A stretch of DNA of 64,000 bases from Sphingomonas sp. CFBP 8760 (GTDB taxonomy: Bacteria; Pseudomonadota; Alphaproteobacteria; Sphingomonadales; Sphingomonadaceae). The stretch is from positions 354,614 through 418,613 of the forward strand of contig NZ_JACYUG010000002.1 in NCBI RefSeq assembly GCF_014841615.1. Reading direction: 5' to 3'. The notes below the pieces were generated by a model, which did not search any database, had not been told where the DNA came from, and saw only the letters and a program-made list of their open reading frames with translations. How positions within the stretch are numbered: the stretch's first letter is position 1; each line of letters starts with the position of its first letter. The position numbers and the translations under genes were made by a program. Of this stretch, positions 26,422 through 35,231 are shown one piece after another.

Positions 26422-26664
26422 TCACTTTTCATTCCCCGTGGATCGTCCGAGCCGGACGATCATGGCATCTACGTCCTGGCCGCGTTCTCGCAGGAGAGCG
26501 ATCAGGCGCATACGAAGATCAGGTGGACATCCGTGTGTACCCGCCACCCAATAGCGCATCATCCGCGAACTGGTGCCCAATGCTCGAGCCAGATCGCTCT
26601 GCCATCGTTCTCCGAAAAGGAGCTTGCCGACCTCTGCAAGGTCTTCCTGATCATCGGTGGCCAC
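26422..26664 (-). CDS. Small helix-turn-helix regulator
   Basis: Encodes 80 residues from a GTG at 26664; the frame stays open to 26742, but the conserved part begins here. The core reads LAEVGKLLFGERWQSDLARALGTSSRMMRYW then HGCPPDLRMRLIALL, a compact HTH of a type common in alphaproteobacteria (GERWQxxLARxLGVSxRxVRRW). It sits between the methyltransferase gene (same strand, 76 bases downstream) and the divergent DUF262 gene, so it may repress either or both. A 6-6-6 inverted repeat lies directly before its start. Confidence 0.65.
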   Translation of the reverse strand: MATDDQEDLAEVGKLLFGERWQSDLARALGTSSRMMRYWVAGTHGCPPDLRMRLIALLRERGQDVDAMIVRLGRSTGNEK

Positions 26665-26665
26665 A

Positions 26666-26683
26666 TTTCCTAGATAGAGGAAA
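26666..26683. promoter_or_regulatory. Candidate operator, TTTCCT-N6-AGGAAA
   Basis: A perfect 6-bp inverted repeat with a 6-bp spacer (TTTCCTAGATAGAGGAAA) directly upstream of the proposed GTG of the HTH gene and 109 bases before the DUF262 gene. The place and symmetry suggest autoregulation of the HTH gene and possibly control of the divergent nuclease gene. Confidence 0.45.
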
Positions 26684-26791
26684 CATAGGGTATCGACAAC
26701 GGTTGTTTGATGCTCGCACGGCGGCGGCGATACTGCTGGCAAGGCTGCCTGCGATCGTTAGGTTCGTATCGATAGATGGCCAGGAGCAACC

Positions 26792-28456
26792 ATGCGTCTC
26801 AATCCCCAGCACTTCACCGTCGCCAAGCTCATGCAGAGCAGGCTTTTCCGCATCCCCGACTACCAGCGGGCGTATTCCTGGCAGAAGCGGCAGCGCGCTG
26901 ATCTTTTCGAGGACATCAGGGAGGTGCATCGCACCGGGCGCGATCACTTCATGGCTACCGTCGTCGGGCTGGCACGGGACACGCGGATGATAGACGCCGA
27001 CGAGTTCGGCGTCGTCGAACTCGTCGATGGGCAGCAGCGCATCACGACGCTCGTCATTCTCATCAAGGCGATCGAGAAGGCACTGGATGAGGCCGATCAG
27101 AGCGAGGGCAAGGTAAGGGAAGATCTGCGCCGACTGCTGGTGAAGGGAGACGATCACAATCTCGTGCTGCTCCAGACCAACCATGACAGCAGCGACGTGT
27201 TCGCGAGCTACGTCAGGGACGGCCACATCAGACAGGACGCGATCGTGACGGCGGCCGACGAGAACGTCGTCGATGCAGCGGTGGAGTGCGAGGCGTTCGT
27301 CGCCAGGTGGACCGGGATCGGCACGCTGGTCGAACTGGTCGCGACGATCCGCCACAAGCTGTCGATGATCTACCACGAGCTGGACGACGAAGGCACCGTG
27401 TACAGGGTCTTCGAGGTCCTCAACAGTCGCGGCCTCGACGTCCGGTGGATCGACAAGACGAAGAGTCAGCTGATGGCTTCGATCTACGAGCATGTGGAAA
27501 AGGGATCGAGAGCGGATGGTCTGCACGAGATGCAGACCATCTGGAAGGACGTGTATCGCCGGCTCGGCCTCGAAGATGATCTTGGAGACGAGGCGCTTCG
27601 ATTCGCTGGAACGTGGTCGGACGAGGCTCGTCCCAACCGCGTCCTCAGCGAACAGGATGCGTCGGCAGCTCTTCTGAAGGCGGCCGGAACAAAGCTGGCG
27701 ACGATCGTGAAGGCGGCGGCTTGGCTGAAGCTGGTGGTCGCGAAGGTTGTGGACCTGCACAACGATCAGCGTCGAGCCGCCGTGACCCGCATCGGGCAGG
27801 CTCGGTTCCTTGCGATCGCCATCATGCTTCGGGGCTTCGACGGACAGACAGAAGCGATGCTTCTTGGTGCGTGGGAACGGGTCACGTTCAGGATCTTCAC
27901 GCTGGCCGGCAAGGACAGCCGGACCAAGGTCGGCGAGTACATCCGCCTGGGCTACGACGTGTTGAAGAGCGAGATGAGCGCCGACGAGATACTGGAGGCG
28001 CTCGGCGAGCTGGCTGAAGGCTTCGACATCGATGACATCATCGACGAGGGGACCTGGGACGAGTGGTACGGGGGCTACAACGAGGAGGTCCGGTACCTGC
28101 TGTTCCGTTACGAGGAACATCTGGCGTCCATCAGCGGCACCAAGATCAACGAGTCTCAGTGGGCGAAGGTCTGGGCGGCCGACCCGGCTAAGTCGATCGA
28201 GCACATTATGCCGCAGAGTTCCGGGAAGGGTTATGTGCACGGACTCGGCAATCTGACGATGCTTACGCCAGGCGTGAATTCGTCGCTGAAGGACAAGCCC
28301 CCCGAGGACAAGGCCTCACGCTACGTCGAATGCGGGATGAACGCGACGATGGCCGTGGGTCGCGACATCGAGGGCGGCCTGAAGTGGAACAAGGATTCGG
28401 TTCGAGAGCGAGCCGCCAAGATCGAAGCATTCGTTCGGGCTGAGTGGGGAGACTGA
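26792..28456 (+). CDS. DUF262/HNH (GmrSD-like) type IV restriction nuclease
   Basis: Encodes 554 residues. The N-terminal DUF262 (GmrS-like, ParB-type) domain shows IPDYQRAYSW at 21-30 and LVDGQQRITTL at 77-87, the nucleotide-binding motifs. The C-terminal DUF1524 domain (GmrD-like HNH) shows SIEHIMPQSS with the HNH His, then GLGNLTMLTPGVNSSLKDKP. Fused proteins of this type cut modified phage DNA (for example glucosylated hydroxymethylcytosine) in known cases. It is divergent from the small HTH gene and convergent with the element genes downstream. Confidence 0.85.
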   Translation: MRLNPQHFTVAKLMQSRLFRIPDYQRAYSWQKRQRADLFEDIREVHRTGRDHFMATVVGLARDTRMIDADEFGVVELVDGQQRITTLVILIKAIEKALDEADQSEGKVREDLRRLLVKGDDHNLVLLQTNHDSSDVFASYVRDGHIRQDAIVTAADENVVDAAVECEAFVARWTGIGTLVELVATIRHKLSMIYHELDDEGTVYRVFEVLNSRGLDVRWIDKTKSQLMASIYEHVEKGSRADGLHEMQTIWKDVYRRLGLEDDLGDEALRFAGTWSDEARPNRVLSEQDASAALLKAAGTKLATIVKAAAWLKLVVAKVVDLHNDQRRAAVTRIGQARFLAIAIMLRGFDGQTEAMLLGAWERVTFRIFTLAGKDSRTKVGEYIRLGYDVLKSEMSADEILEALGELAEGFDIDDIIDEGTWDEWYGGYNEEVRYLLFRYEEHLASISGTKINESQWAKVWAADPAKSIEHIMPQSSGKGYVHGLGNLTMLTPGVNSSLKDKPPEDKASRYVECGMNATMAVGRDIEGGLKWNKDSVRERAAKIEAFVRAEWGD

Positions 28457-28490
28457 TCAGCGGCACCTTCAGCGATGACCGGATGAAATA

Positions 28491-28526
28491 AGCCCACCCC
28501 ATGCGACGTCGAGCATGGGGTGGGCT
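28491..28526 (-). terminator. Strong intrinsic terminator of the element operon
   Basis: AGCCCACCCCATGC (28491-28504) and GCATGGGGTGGGCT (28513-28526) form a perfect 14-bp stem with an 8-nt loop. On the minus strand the stem is followed by TTATTT, so it fits a terminator for the minus-strand operon ending at 28582. It also lies 34 bases past the convergent DUF262 gene. Confidence 0.7.
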
Positions 28527-28581
28527 GGGTAGGACGGATTGGGCTCTAGCAGAAGGCTACGGCGGTACCCCGATCGTTGAG

Positions 28582-29406
28582 TCAGGTGTCGCAGGCAATT
28601 CCCGGAATTTGATTGCCGACCTCGCCGTCCGCCAGCGTCGCGACCACCGCTTCGAGCAGGTGGTGAGTCAGTCTCTCGGAACCGTAGCTGGTCGCCATCT
28701 CCCCCCAGTCCGGCCACCGATCCATGCGGATGCACATCCATTCGTAGAAGCGGTCGCGCTGTTCCTCGGAGCCCAATCCGAGGGTCCAGACCGTCTCGAA
28801 GATCGGCACGACGCCGTCGCCGCGCTTCGACAGGATGATCGACGGCCGCCCGGCCTCGTGACGGCGGAGGAAGGCGACGTCCCAGCGGGCCGCAGCCTTC
28901 TCGACGCGCGCCAGCCTGTCCTCCCGCCCCTCCGGTCCGAGGCCGAGCTCGCACAGCTGGGCGATGGTCGCGGCGGACGGCCGCTGCTGCCGCACGTCGT
29001 AGGGACGGGTCGCGAGCAGCATGTGGATCACCGCCATCCCCTCCGCCGTCAGGGCCTTGGCACCGTGCCCGTTCTCCTCGAGTTCGACCAAGCCTTCCCG
29101 GGCCAGCCACAGGTGGAACAGGCGCAGGTACAGCTTGCTGCGTTCGAACAGATCGCCCTGCTGTTCGTGAAGCGTCGGCTTCCGCCTGATCGTCGCCACC
29201 AGAACTGCGTGCATCGTCTCGAGCAGCTCGGTCGGCGGCCTGCCGTCGACGTTCGGCATGCGCAGACGACCGGTCCAGAACGCGACCCGCAGCGAGGGCC
29301 AGCGTTCGCCGGTCTCGTCGTCGACGAAGACCGTCGTGCCGTTGACGTGCTCGCCCCTCAGCCAGTTGCCCCAGGGCAGCTCTGGATCGATTACGCGGGG
29401 GGTCAA
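28582..29406 (-). CDS. Hypothetical protein, last gene of the element operon
   Basis: Encodes 274 residues from a TTG at 29406 that overlaps the stop of the gene before (TTGA). The protein is soluble and mostly helical, with PWGNWLRGEHVNGTTVFVDD near the start and a Trp-rich stretch WTLGLGSEEQRDRFYEWMCI near residue 210. I recognise no family. Helical segments between 60 and 140 (LETMHAVLVATIRRK) might be a winged helix, but this is a guess. It is followed by a strong terminator. Confidence 0.6.
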   Translation of the reverse strand: MTPRVIDPELPWGNWLRGEHVNGTTVFVDDETGERWPSLRVAFWTGRLRMPNVDGRPPTELLETMHAVLVATIRRKPTLHEQQGDLFERSKLYLRLFHLWLAREGLVELEENGHGAKALTAEGMAVIHMLLATRPYDVRQQRPSAATIAQLCELGLGPEGREDRLARVEKAAARWDVAFLRRHEAGRPSIILSKRGDGVVPIFETVWTLGLGSEEQRDRFYEWMCIRMDRWPDWGEMATSYGSERLTHHLLEAVVATLADGEVGNQIPGIACDT

Positions 29407-30101
29407 CGCCTGTACTCCACGACGGAGGGCATGATGACGGTGGGACCAGGGTCGGCGAGGCGCGGATCGCGGTTCTGCTCGATCGCCTTCATCTGCGCTG
29501 CCAGACGGACGCATTCGCCGTACACGAACGCTTCGGTCTTGTAGGTCGGCTCGTCGATGCCGAACGCCGGTGTCCTGACGTCTCTCGGGCGGCGTGCGTC
29601 CTCCGGCAACAGGTCGGTCCGCTTGTTGCAGCTGAAGCCGAACCACCAGGCGTCGTCGTCCGCTGCTTCGTTCCGATGGACGCCCTGCTGGAACCCCGGG
29701 GGAACGCCCTGGGGGTGACAGACACTGCGATCCTCGTCTTCCCAATCCTCGCATGCGGCGGAGTAGTCGAGGCCGCCGTGGACGCCGATCATGATGCCGG
29801 TCATCGTGCCGTATTCGCGGCCGAAGAGCGGGTGGCCCGGCGGTACGGACACGTATCCGCAGAGGTGTCCACCGTCCGGGGCCCTGCGGATGATGCAGCC
29901 GTATCCCGACACCGGATCGACACAAGCGACCTTGTCGGCTTCCGTTGCCCACGGACCATCGCTCGAGGGGTGGATCTCCGGCACGTGATATACCGCATCG
30001 ACCCGGACGAGTCCGCCATCGTCCTTCCACGGACGACGCAGTTCGGCAGCGGGGTTGACGACGACGGGCAGCGTGATGGTGGGGGGCTTCTTCTTGGGCA
30101 T
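29403..30101 (-). CDS. Conserved mobile-element protein with GHLCGYV and WWFGFSC motifs
   Basis: Encodes 232 residues; the ATG at 30101 has AAGGAG upstream. Recognisable blocks are GYGCIIRRAPDGGHLCGYVS, PPGHPLFGREY, VHGGLDYSAACED, WWFGFSCNKRTDLLPED and TEAFVYGECVRLAAQM. Proteins with this sequence of blocks occur on phages and plasmids; to my knowledge their function is not established. Several Cys and His residues could bind a metal. It lies 75 bases downstream of the primase gene. Confidence 0.7.
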   Translation of the reverse strand: MPKKKPPTITLPVVVNPAAELRRPWKDDGGLVRVDAVYHVPEIHPSSDGPWATEADKVACVDPVSGYGCIIRRAPDGGHLCGYVSVPPGHPLFGREYGTMTGIMIGVHGGLDYSAACEDWEDEDRSVCHPQGVPPGFQQGVHRNEAADDDAWWFGFSCNKRTDLLPEDARRPRDVRTPAFGIDEPTYKTEAFVYGECVRLAAQMKAIEQNRDPRLADPGPTVIMPSVVEYRR

Positions 30102-30176
30102 TCTCGTTCTCCTTGGATGCGGTCCGCCGACGCGGCGGACCGGTGGTGATGGTCGAAGATGTTCGATGTCCGCTGC

Positions 30177-31145
30177 TCAGGCGTGGAGGAGCAGCCACTC
30201 CTCGTTGAAGTCCTTGCCCGCGCGGGGGACGAGGTCCTCCACAGCGAGACCGGCCTTGGCGTACGCCGCCATCGCCGCGGCGGCGGCGGTCCGGCCGGGT
30301 GCGTCGGCATCGCCGCAGACGATCACGCGCCGGACCTCTGCGGGCAGGCGGACGTGCGGCAGGTTGCCGTCGCCGACCGCGGCCCACACGCTGGCGCCGG
30401 GGAACATGAGCCGCACCGCCAGCCCGTCCTCGACGCCCGCCGCCAGCATCACCGTGTCGGCGACGGGACCGAAGCGGACGGCGCACCCACGCACCCGGCC
30501 GAGCGAGAGGCGGGCGGTGCCGCGGGTGGACTTGCGCCCGTCGCGGTCGAGGAAGGTGCGCTGGATGCCGGCGACCCGACCTTCGCGGTCCTGCAGCGCC
30601 GCGATCATCGCCGGCTCGCGGCGACCCTCGCGACCGTCCTCGTCCCACCAGCGCGCGACGTGGGTGTGGCGGATCGACCCGGGCACGGCGTGGCCGATGC
30701 CGCGGGTGGTCAGGTACGTCTCGGTCAGCGACCAGCCGATCGGCGTCGCCTTCTGCCAGATGGCACGCGCCCGCTTCACCGACTCCGCCCGGCGCATGGC
30801 GACGAGGACCGGGTTCGCCAGTGCCAGCGGCACCGCTGGTTCGGATCCCACCAGGTCGAGGCACGCCTGCCTGAAGTCCACGCTGTGCAGACGCCGATGG
30901 AGTTCGATGACGTCGCCACCGGCATCGCAGGCGTGGCAGTGGAATACCTTCTTGCCTTCGTTCACGAAAAAGCTGGCGGTGTTCTCCGCGTGGAAGGGGC
31001 ACAGCCCCTTCATCTCGTCGCCGCTCCTCCTCAGGTCGGTCGCGTTCGCGGCGACCTTGGCGATCGAGGTCTCCGCCTTCAGGCGGGCGACGTCGATCCG
31101 TCCGTCCCGGCCCACGTATCTGGCCGGCAGGCCGATTCTGTCCAT
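30177..31145 (-). CDS. CHC2 zinc-finger/TOPRIM primase
   Basis: Encodes 322 residues. The ATG at 31145 has AAGGAG seven bases upstream, which favours it over the ATG two codons earlier. The N-terminal zinc finger has Cys49, His52, Cys70 and Cys73 (CPFH ... FHCHAC), as in DnaG-type primases. A TOPRIM-like part follows, with VMLAAGVEDGLAV carrying the Glu and VIVCGDADAPGR the DxD. It lacks the DnaB-binding domain and is shorter than DnaG, as usual for element primases. It probably primes replication of the integrated element after excision. Confidence 0.85.
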   Translation of the reverse strand: MDRIGLPARYVGRDGRIDVARLKAETSIAKVAANATDLRRSGDEMKGLCPFHAENTASFFVNEGKKVFHCHACDAGGDVIELHRRLHSVDFRQACLDLVGSEPAVPLALANPVLVAMRRAESVKRARAIWQKATPIGWSLTETYLTTRGIGHAVPGSIRHTHVARWWDEDGREGRREPAMIAALQDREGRVAGIQRTFLDRDGRKSTRGTARLSLGRVRGCAVRFGPVADTVMLAAGVEDGLAVRLMFPGASVWAAVGDGNLPHVRLPAEVRRVIVCGDADAPGRTAAAAAMAAYAKAGLAVEDLVPRAGKDFNEEWLLLHA

Positions 31146-31263
31146 GTGCATGCTCCTTCGCTCGTCAATCGCCACGTTCGCGGTGGTCTGGGGCCTCTTT
31201 CCTCCGGCCCCTGCCTCCACCGCCCGGCACCAGCCGGCCGGCGCCTTCGCGCCGCTGTCACTT

Positions 31264-31908
31264 TCATCCGGGCATCCGCCGGCGCCGCTCGGCGCGGGCG
31301 GGATCACCTCGCGGTCCGGCGTCCGCGAGGATCGCGTTCCATTTCCCCACCGTCGCTGCGGCGCGGTCGGCATCGTCGGCGTCGGTGCGGATGCGGCCGA
31401 TCGGCACGGTGTCCGATCCAGGAACCTTCAGCCCGAGGGCGTGGGCGACGTCCTGATGCCTGCAGCCGCGTTCGAGCAGCTCGCGCGCCGCCGCGGCGCG
31501 CAGACCGTGGAAGTTCCACGGCTGCAGCACGATCGTCTCCGGTGCCGCGACCGCCAGCCGGGCCTGCATCCTGTCGAGCCGAACGTCCCTGTTCCCGATT
31601 GGGTCGCCCCTTCCAGCGGTCACCGCCTGTCCGCGCCCCGCGACCGTGCCGGCTACGCGGGCCAGCGTCCGCATCGCCTGGGGCGGGAGATGCAGCAGCC
31701 TGCGGCTGCCGCCCCGCGCGGGCACGGGCACGCATCCACGGCCCCAGTCGATGTCCGCGAGCTCGATCGCCACCGCCTCCCAGGGCAGGCACATGGTCAG
31801 GATGCACAGCTCCAGCACCGCGCCGTGCGCGCCGCCGATGGTGCGCGCGCCCTTCAACAGCACGCGCATGGACGGGAGGTCCGGCAGGTGGGGGCTCGCG
31901 CCGGTCAT
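31264..31908 (-). CDS. Degenerate tyrosine-recombinase-like protein 2
   Basis: Encodes 214 residues; the ATG overlaps the stop of the preceding gene (ATGA). The order of segments follows the catalytic domain of tyrosine recombinases: LCILTMCLPWEAVAIELADID corresponds to the box I region (normally TGxRxxELxxLxWxDID), and HGLRAAAARELLERGCRHQD with VAHALGL to the HxLR box. The first Arg is missing, and I see no nucleophilic Tyr in a convincing place. It may be inactive and act as a DNA-binding partner. It forms a tandem pair with the next gene. Confidence 0.55.
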   Translation of the reverse strand: MTGASPHLPDLPSMRVLLKGARTIGGAHGAVLELCILTMCLPWEAVAIELADIDWGRGCVPVPARGGSRRLLHLPPQAMRTLARVAGTVAGRGQAVTAGRGDPIGNRDVRLDRMQARLAVAAPETIVLQPWNFHGLRAAAARELLERGCRHQDVAHALGLKVPGSDTVPIGRIRTDADDADRAAATVGKWNAILADAGPRGDPARAERRRRMPG

Positions 31909-32588
31909 GCGGCACCCCCGTCGTCATGCGGGGATCGGTCCGGATCGTCGCGCCATCTCAGCTGACGCAGCCCGTCCCGGATGACGTCGATGGTGGCGGG
32001 GACCGGTACGCCGAGCTGCGCCGCCCACCAGTCCGATGCCGCACGCTCATGCACGCGGAAGAACGTCTCGGGACGATGCCCATCGGTCAGGTGGCGGAGG
32101 CCGGCCTGCGCCTCGGCGACCTGCTGCGGCACGCCGCCGTCCGCCATTCCGGCGAACACCCCCTCCCGCACGCTGCGGAAGGTGAAGGCGAACGGCATCG
32201 GTCCTTCGCCGTCCTCCGCGATCAGCTCCTCGAGGTAGGCCACGGCATCGGCGTCGGGTGCGATCGGCAAGTCGTGGGCGCCGCCGAACAGCAGGCCCGA
32301 GGTGCGTCCCGCGATCGCTTCCTGCACGGCCGCCGTCGCCGCCATGCCGAGAGCGGCGCGGGTGTGGCCGCGACGCGGCGAGGCGATCGTCAGGACCTCG
32401 TTGCGCCTGTCGAAGTCTCGAACACCGCATCCCGCCAGTGCGGCAGCGGGGCAGGGGATCAGCGTCGCCAACGTCATCAGGCGTGCGAGCGGATGGTCGC
32501 AGCTCGATGCCCTGCGATTGAGCAGAGCGATCTGCGGCGTGGCGAGGACGAACGGATCCCGTCCATCCTCCTTGCGGAGCATGTCCAT
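31905..32588 (-). CDS. Degenerate tyrosine-recombinase-like protein 1
   Basis: Encodes 227 residues from an ATG at 32588 with AGGAAG upstream. The segment LARLMTLATLIPCPAAALAG then VRDFDRRNEVLTI matches box I of tyrosine recombinases without its catalytic Arg. GLLFGGAHD and FTFRSVREGVFAGMADGGVP resemble the later boxes, again with changed key residues. It is overlapped by the similar gene downstream. Pairs of small integrase-like genes behind an AlpA-like gene suggest that these control or assist excision; this is inference. Confidence 0.5.
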   Translation of the reverse strand: MDMLRKEDGRDPFVLATPQIALLNRRASSCDHPLARLMTLATLIPCPAAALAGCGVRDFDRRNEVLTIASPRRGHTRAALGMAATAAVQEAIAGRTSGLLFGGAHDLPIAPDADAVAYLEELIAEDGEGPMPFAFTFRSVREGVFAGMADGGVPQQVAEAQAGLRHLTDGHRPETFFRVHERAASDWWAAQLGVPVPATIDVIRDGLRQLRWRDDPDRSPHDDGGAA

Positions 32589-32635
32589 GTCTTCTTCCTG
32601 TCGTTGAGGCCCTGCCTGCTGGCGGGCAGATCCGT

Positions 32636-32863
32636 TCAGCGTGCGGCCCAGTGCTCGCTGGTGCTTGCGACGCGGTTCAAAGCCTTGTACCGTTCGATGT
32701 CGCGGAGGCTGTAGCGCACCGTGCGCGACAGCTTGTGGAAGTGGCAGCCGCCACCGTACACGCGCTGTTTGCGGAGAGTGCCCTCCTTCAGGCCCAGGAG
32801 GCGGGCGGCTTCGTGGGTGTCGACGAGGCGATCCTCGTCCTCCGGCATGATGCCCTTCGGCAT
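32636..32863 (-). CDS. AlpA-like excisionase/HTH regulator
   Basis: Encodes 75 residues; the ATG at 32863 has GGAG seven bases upstream. The sequence VDTHEAARLLGLKEGTLRKQ then FHKLSRTVRYSLRDIERY is the winged helix of the MerR-like AlpA/excisionase family (helix-turn-helix, then a wing, then the W/YxxxDIExY end). In P4-like elements AlpA activates the integrase and favours excision. It is the first gene of the operon running to 28582 and so may also be its regulator. Confidence 0.85.
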   Translation of the reverse strand: MPKGIMPEDEDRLVDTHEAARLLGLKEGTLRKQRVYGGGCHFHKLSRTVRYSLRDIERYKALNRVASTSEHWAAR

Positions 32864-33098
32864 GTTGAACTCCGTCGCTGACCGACCGGAAGTGATCGGC
32901 GACGATCCAGATATCGCCCTTCGAACGACAATCCTAAGTACTCGAACGACGCAAATGCCCTGCGACGTGGCGGAAGCGTGGAGGTTCGGTGGAGCTTTCG
33001 ACGACCTGACACTAAGCGAACCATCCGACACGTGGCGGTTGACGCGAGGAATGCCGCCCATGTTGCGGATGACGTCGCGATGCGACAGATTGACGATC

Positions 33099-33500
33099 AT
33101 GGACGAAGACGATCGTGAACCCATCCGCGCCATGGTCGAGACGCTGTTCGACGACATGCGCGCCGACGTGCGTAGCAGACCGAAGAGAAGGTTCTTGCGG
33201 GACGTGCAGGGTCAGATCTGCGAGGACGACGGGACGCTCGCCAGGATTCGCGGTCGTCGGCCGTCGCCGCGAACCGTGATGGTCAGCTTCGATCGACGCC
33301 GCCGCGACCACGCCTTCTCCTACGCACGGATGGATCTGGTGCTTGAATCCTTAGACAGCCTCTGCGGGGGATCGGGACTGGGCCGTCCGGTCAGTCAGCT
33401 GCGCGTGCTGCAGTGGAGCGGATCGCAGCGCGATCTTCGAGGAGTGATGGTAAGCGCGGCGTGGAGACCGCCTATCATGGTCAGGCGAGCAGGAACGTAA
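33099..33500 (+). CDS. Hypothetical small protein divergent from the AlpA-like gene
   Basis: Encodes 133 residues from an ATG at 33099 with only a weak ribosome site. The N-terminus is acidic (DEDDREPIRAMVETLFDDM) and the middle is basic. No family recognised. The opposite strand is also open in parts, but this frame gives the more protein-like composition. It lies between the AlpA-like gene and the small Cys protein gene. Confidence 0.4.
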   Translation: MDEDDREPIRAMVETLFDDMRADVRSRPKRRFLRDVQGQICEDDGTLARIRGRRPSPRTVMVSFDRRRRDHAFSYARMDLVLESLDSLCGGSGLGRPVSQLRVLQWSGSQRDLRGVMVSAAWRPPIMVRRAGT

Positions 33501-33615
33501 TTAATCCGTCGGCACCGTCCGCGCGGCGTGCGACGAACTCAAGTACACGGGGGCAGGACGCGTCAGAAGGGACGATCGACGCGACCGCCGCTATGGTCGG
33601 TTGCATGAGAGCGCG

Positions 33616-33837
33616 TCAGCAATTGGTATGCAGATCGGTCCAATGACCGTCCTCACATTTCCAACCCTTGTTGCCGTAGCAGAGGCGGGTGCCCTCTAGA
33701 AACGATTCACCGCCGAGCGGACACGAACCCGCGGCGAGCGCCTTGAAGTGACTGTCGTTCACGCGCGGCACCAGATTAGGGTCGGTGATGCCGTCAATCA
33801 ATTCGAGCTTCGCTGTAAACGTCCGTTCATCGCCCAT
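33616..33837 (-). CDS. Small Cys-containing protein after the lipoprotein gene
   Basis: Encodes 73 residues; the ATG at 33837 has GGAG eight bases upstream. It holds four Cys: GSCPLGGESF, RLCYGNKGWKCEDG and the final HTNC. Two disulfides or a metal site are possible. It has no signal peptide. It follows the lipoprotein gene by 35 bases, so the two probably form an operon. No family recognised. Confidence 0.6.
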   Translation of the reverse strand: MGDERTFTAKLELIDGITDPNLVPRVNDSHFKALAAGSCPLGGESFLEGTRLCYGNKGWKCEDGHWTDLHTNC

Positions 33838-33872
33838 TGTTGTTCTCCGTCCGGGGGTAGTCGCGTCGATGT

Positions 33873-35231
33873 TTAGGAAATGACGCGCACGGCTTGGGTC
33901 ACCGCCTTATCGGTGGAGGATTTGTGCAGATTGATGAGCCGCTCGATCAGCGACAACGTCCTAAGGCTTATCAACCCACCGGGGGTGTCCTTAGCGATAT
34001 GATAGCGCCTTCCGTTGAGCGTCGCAGAAACGTCGCCCTCTGCTCCAGCGCCCGCATGCAACTCGAACACGGTGCTGCCGCCGACCGCGCAGGTGGTGAC
34101 CGTTCCCGGTACGCTCTTGCGGAGGCATTCGCCGACAAAGCGAACGACCGCGTCCGGCGATCGTATCGTCATCAAAATATCGACATCGACAAGCGTCAGT
34201 ACTGCCTGGCCCTTGGGCGAGTCTGACGCCGCGACCAGCATCTTGCCGTCACCTGCAAAGACACGGCCCGGGGGTGGAGTCGCCGGCAGGCGTACCGTCA
34301 TTGATCGCCCATGATCGTCAAAGCGTTGAGCGACCAGCGGGCAGGACAGCGATTTATCCGGGTCGACCGGTGTGAACCGACCCACCGTCGAGGATGCGCC
34401 TGGGCGTACGATCGTGACCTTCACGTCGTCTTCAGGATCGGCACCGAGCGCGCCCTTTAGATCGAGTTTGGCCCCATCGAGAAGCGCTAGATCCTGCATC
34501 GATAGCCGGCGGCCACCCCGATCGTCCTGTGTCACGCGTGATACCGGTGCGAGGATGGTGCCCTCTGTTTTTTGCTTTTCCGTCGAAAAGGCATAGCAAT
34601 TGAACAACGTGTTGAGGCTCGTGTCATCACGCGTGCCGTCGTTGTTGATCGTTTCGACCAGCGAGCCGGCCTTACCGGCATAATGTGGCGAGGCGGATTT
34701 CAATCTGAAATCGACGCGCGCGATCGCGACGGACAAGACCTCTCGTGGCTCGAATGCCTGCTCGATCAGCATCCCAAGCGTTTCGGGACTGATGCTCGAT
34801 GAAATCCCCTGGTAGAATTCCTTCCCGTCGTTCACGATGACGTCGAAGCTGGGACTGGTGCTCACCTCTCCGCCTACACTCGGTGTATAGACATTCCCGC
34901 CTTCTGCTACTGCCTGCGCCGCAGTTAGGACGGTTGTGGTTCCTGCCGGGGCGTTCGTGGTGCTGGCTGAATCTGTGCTGCTGATCCCATCCTGTTTGAG
35001 TTGTGCGTTGAAACCGCCATTCACTCGCATCGTAAGATTACCAGTCAGCCTGCTGACGGATGTATAATGGAGCGGATAGCCTTCCTTGGCGCGGACGACG
35101 TTCAACAGCGTCACTTCATTGGTGAGATTCGCAACCGCAGTATTGTAGCCGACCCCGATCCGCTGCACCGTCTTTGGAACAGCACATCCAGCTAGCGCAA
35201 CTAACGATGAAATAACAATGAGTTGTCGCAT
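33873..35231 (-). CDS. Lipoprotein with NEVTLLNVVRAKEGYPLHY motif
   Basis: Encodes 452 residues. The signal peptide ends in the lipobox ALAGC (Cys16). The segment VANLTNEVTLLNVVRAKEG then YPLHYTSVSRLTG matches a family of outer-membrane lipoproteins (N-x4-LLNxVRxxxxxPxxF/Y) seen near accessory loci in proteobacteria. A Thr/Ala-rich part (about 80-120) and a mixed domain follow. The role is not known to me. A small Cys protein is encoded just downstream. Confidence 0.7.
   Translation of the reverse strand: MRQLIVISSLVALAGCAVPKTVQRIGVGYNTAVANLTNEVTLLNVVRAKEGYPLHYTSVSRLTGNLTMRVNGGFNAQLKQDGISSTDSASTTNAPAGTTTVLTAAQAVAEGGNVYTPSVGGEVSTSPSFDVIVNDGKEFYQGISSSISPETLGMLIEQAFEPREVLSVAIARVDFRLKSASPHYAGKAGSLVETINNDGTRDDTSLNTLFNCYAFSTEKQKTEGTILAPVSRVTQDDRGGRRLSMQDLALLDGAKLDLKGALGADPEDDVKVTIVRPGASSTVGRFTPVDPDKSLSCPLVAQRFDDHGRSMTVRLPATPPPGRVFAGDGKMLVAASDSPKGQAVLTLVDVDILMTIRSPDAVVRFVGECLRKSVPGTVTTCAVGGSTVFELHAGAGAEGDVSATLNGRRYHIAKDTPGGLISLRTLSLIERLINLHKSSTDKAVTQAVRVIS

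Noticed and set aside
30159..32714. 851-codon plus-strand open frame
   Set aside because: It lies antisense to the primase, recombinase-like and AlpA-like genes, all of which show family motifs and ribosome sites.
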